Shown here one piece after another: positions 62,612 through 64,000 of a DNA stretch of 64,000 nt. The stretch's first letter is position 1, and every line of letters begins with the position of its first letter. A program made the position numbers and the translations under genes. The stretch spans positions 682,001 to 746,000 of the forward strand of contig NZ_JAAOIW010000001.1 of assembly GCF_011440305.1 (NCBI RefSeq), read 5' to 3'. This stretch comes from Paenibacillus agricola. GTDB lineage: Bacteria; Bacillota; Bacilli; Paenibacillales; NBRC-103111. Under the pieces are notes generated by a model. That model had not been told where the DNA came from. It searched no databases and was given only the letters and a program-made list of their open reading frames with translations.

Positions 62612-63490
62612 CTACTCGTAAATTTTATAAAGAGCTTGTGTTCCGCTATTTTCTTCGCCCATCTCTTTCAACTGCTCATACAAAGATTTGGCAAGCTTTA
62701 AGCCATGCGTTTGTAAACCCATCTCATCAGCCGCTTCGATCGCGATACCCATATCTTTAATAAAATGCTTCACAAAAAATCCCGGCTCAAAATTGCCATC
62801 AATAATTCTTGGTCCCAAATTGCTTAACGACCAGCTTCCAGCAGCACCGGATTCAATGCTTTTAAGTACAGTGGACGGATCAAGTCCAGCCTTTTTGGAA
62901 TAAATTAAAGCTTCGCAAACACCCATCATATTCGAGGCAATCGCAATTTGATTGGACATTTTCGTATGCTGTCCTGCTCCTGCTTTCCCTTGGTGGACGA
63001 TATTTTTGCCCATAACCTCAAAGATTGGCTTCATAGCTTCAAATACATCCTGGTCGCCACCAACCATAATGGAAAGCCTTGCTTCTTTGGCACCAACATC
63101 GCCACCGGAGACAGGAGCATCCAACGAATAGCTGCCCACTTTTTTCGCTTCTTCCTCAATTTTTTTAGCCAATGAAGGGCTTGAAGTGGTCATGTCCACG
63201 AAATAGGTACCTGGCTTAGCATTATGGACAACGCCTTGCTCACCCAAGTAAACCTCCTCAACGTCACTCGGAAAACCTACCATAGTGATCACCACATCAA
63301 CCTCGCTAGCTAATGCGGCAGGTGATTCCTGCCAAACAGCTCCCGCTTCCACTAGCTCATCGGTCTTCGATTTGGTTCTGCTGTACACATGAAGCTTATA
63401 CCCTGCTTTAATCAAGTTTTTGACCATGCTTTGTCCCATAACACCCGTACCGATAAAGCCGATAGCGGCATCTTGTTTAATTGAACCCAT
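62612..63490 (-). CDS. NAD(P)-dependent beta-hydroxyacid dehydrogenase (3-hydroxyisobutyrate dehydrogenase family)
   Basis: Oxidoreductase of 292 residues. The Rossmann motif is [17 protein letters not shown] at the N-terminus, the substrate loop is [22 protein letters not shown], and the catalytic Lys is in [18 protein letters not shown]. It probably oxidises a 3-hydroxyacid or reduces tartronate semialdehyde. The frame extends to 63598, but ATG at 63490 ([11 protein letters not shown]) has AAGGAGG nine bases upstream. It is upstream of the LarA-type gene and probably shares its transcript, which suggests a short hydroxyacid pathway. Confidence 0.9.
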   Translation of the reverse strand: MGSIKQDAAIGFIGTGVMGQSMVKNLIKAGYKLHVYSRTKSKTDELVEAGAVWQESPAALASEVDVVITMVGFPSDVEEVYLGEQGVVHNAKPGTYFVDMTTSSPSLAKKIEEEAKKVGSYSLDAPVSGGDVGAKEARLSIMVGGDQDVFEAMKPIFEVMGKNIVHQGKAGAGQHTKMSNQIAIASNMMGVCEALIYSKKAGLDPSTVLKSIESGAAGSWSLSNLGPRIIDGNFEPGFFVKHFIKDMGIAIEAADEMGLQTHGLKLAKSLYEQLKEMGEENSGTQALYKIYE

Positions 63491-63775
63491 TTTCAAATTC
63501 CTCCTTTGATACATCCCATAAATGCTACCCTTACAGTTTAATTGAAGTTCGATAGATATGAAAGCGACATTTCTTGATGTTTCCTCAAGGCAGCTCAAAT
63601 ATCAAAATCCGTCCTAGTCTGACCACAGTTCTTGGCTTAAACCTGCACCCAATATCAATTGCTGTCCAAACGTATATGGGGCAGGCGGCTGACAGAACCA
63701 CTATGATTATAATAAGTGGTTGCAATTTCCGTCTATAATACATTTTTGTACGAAGGGATTTAGTTATGCCTACAG
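63491..63775. other. Intergenic region before the dehydrogenase gene
   Basis: This stretch should hold the promoter of the dehydrogenase/LarA unit. I see no convincing operator, RNA structure or gene remnant in it; the short open frames have no ribosome binding sites or recognisable products. Confidence 0.5.
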
Positions 63776-63801
63776 CAAAAAGAACCACTTTCGCGGTTCT
63801 C
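63776..63801 (-). terminator. Terminator after the partial alpha/beta hydrolase gene
   Basis: AGAACCGCGAAAGTGGTTCT forms a tight GAAA tetraloop hairpin on the minus strand, followed by TTTT. It lies 18 bp past the stop at 63819. Confidence 0.75.
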
Positions 63802-63818
63802 CTGTCATGGCTCTAATG

Positions 63819-64000
63819 TTAATTCTTATTGGGATCCGCAAGCTTTCTTGCTAACCAATCAAAAGCTAGCCGACCGCTGATTTCATGGCCACCCTCAAAT
63901 ATATCCGATTCGATATTGCCTTCGGCGCCAAGTGAAGTATAAATCTCCTCAAGCTTGGCAATGGTCGTCCTCGTCGCTTCGACAGGAAATAGCGGGTCGT
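63819..64000 (-). CDS. Alpha/beta hydrolase, C-terminal part (runs off the right edge)
   Basis: The last 60 codons of a gene that continues beyond position 64000. The residues DPLFPVEATRTTIAKLEEIY carry the acid of the catalytic triad (DPLFP), and IFEGGHEISGRLAFDWLARKL carries the His, as in dienelactone-hydrolase and acetyl-xylan-esterase-like families. The frame is open to the edge and ends in TAA followed by a terminator. The nucleophile part is not visible, so the subfamily cannot be stated. Confidence 0.75.
   Translation of the reverse strand, partial: DPLFPVEATRTTIAKLEEIYTSLGAEGNIESDIFEGGHEISGRLAFDWLARKLADPNKN

Noticed and set aside
1-64000. CRISPR arrays, tRNA or rRNA genes
   Set aside because: No regularly spaced repeat series and no cloverleaf or rRNA-like segments were recognised on either strand.

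Overview
The window looks like a chromosomal stretch from a low-to-mid GC Firmicute, most probably Paenibacillus or a close relative (inferred, no marker gene is present). The basis is the AGGAGG-type ribosome binding sites with frequent TTG/GTG starts, YesM/YesN-type two-component genes beside LplB/LplC-type sugar permeases, several AraC regulators, a cydABDC operon with Rex-type operators, and a degenerate short repeat of a kind I associate with Paenibacillus genomes. Almost all genes are on the minus strand.

Layout. 1-2.0 kb: two permeases of a sugar ABC importer that continues off the left edge. 2.2-8.5 kb: cydA-cydB-cydD-cydC for cytochrome bd quinol oxidase, behind Rex-type operators. 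8.6-15.5 kb: a response regulator, a histidine kinase, two permeases and a lipoprotein binding protein forming a carbohydrate uptake unit. 15.7-29.3 kb: a compact run of 14 same-strand genes (cupin, creatininase-family hydrolase, amidase, isochorismatase-family hydrolase, ABC ATPase and permease, flavin-dependent monooxygenase, ABC binding protein, Rieske oxygenase, second flavin-dependent monooxygenase, fumarylacetoacetate-hydrolase-family protein, then ribE, ribBA and ribH). It has one good promoter at the start and one terminator at the end. I read it as an uncharacterised uptake and oxidative degradation pathway for a nitrogen-containing, probably heterocyclic compound, with its own flavin-supply genes. 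It is the most interesting part of the window.

29.5-44.2 kb: a mixed region with a beta-propeller protein, an acetyltransferase, a GH4 glycosidase with a divergent AraC regulator, a diguanylate cyclase broken by one base in an A8 run, a DUF421 membrane protein, a Fur-controlled flavodoxin, debris of a DeoR regulator and a zinc alcohol dehydrogenase, a large ADP-ribosylglycohydrolase-family protein divergent from another AraC regulator, and a three-gene unit of alpha/beta hydrolase, aldo/keto reductase and HAD phosphatase.

44.3-60.1 kb: a sugar utilisation locus: two permeases, then a tandemly duplicated pair of binding protein plus GH42-like putative glycosidase, then a third, diverged glycosidase, with a membrane-bound AraC sensor-regulator upstream. 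A conserved promoter/operator element of about 55 bp lies before the permeases and before each binding-protein gene, probably the target of that regulator. Between permeases and regulator is about 1.6 kb without an intact gene, holding GC-rich repeats, a degenerate short repeat, a gutted PD-(D/E)XK nuclease gene and a 54-bp direct repeat. 60.3-64 kb: a DMT-family exporter, a LarA-type racemase, a beta-hydroxyacid dehydrogenase and the 3' end of an alpha/beta hydrolase.

No tRNA, rRNA, CRISPR array, intact insertion sequence or prophage was recognised.
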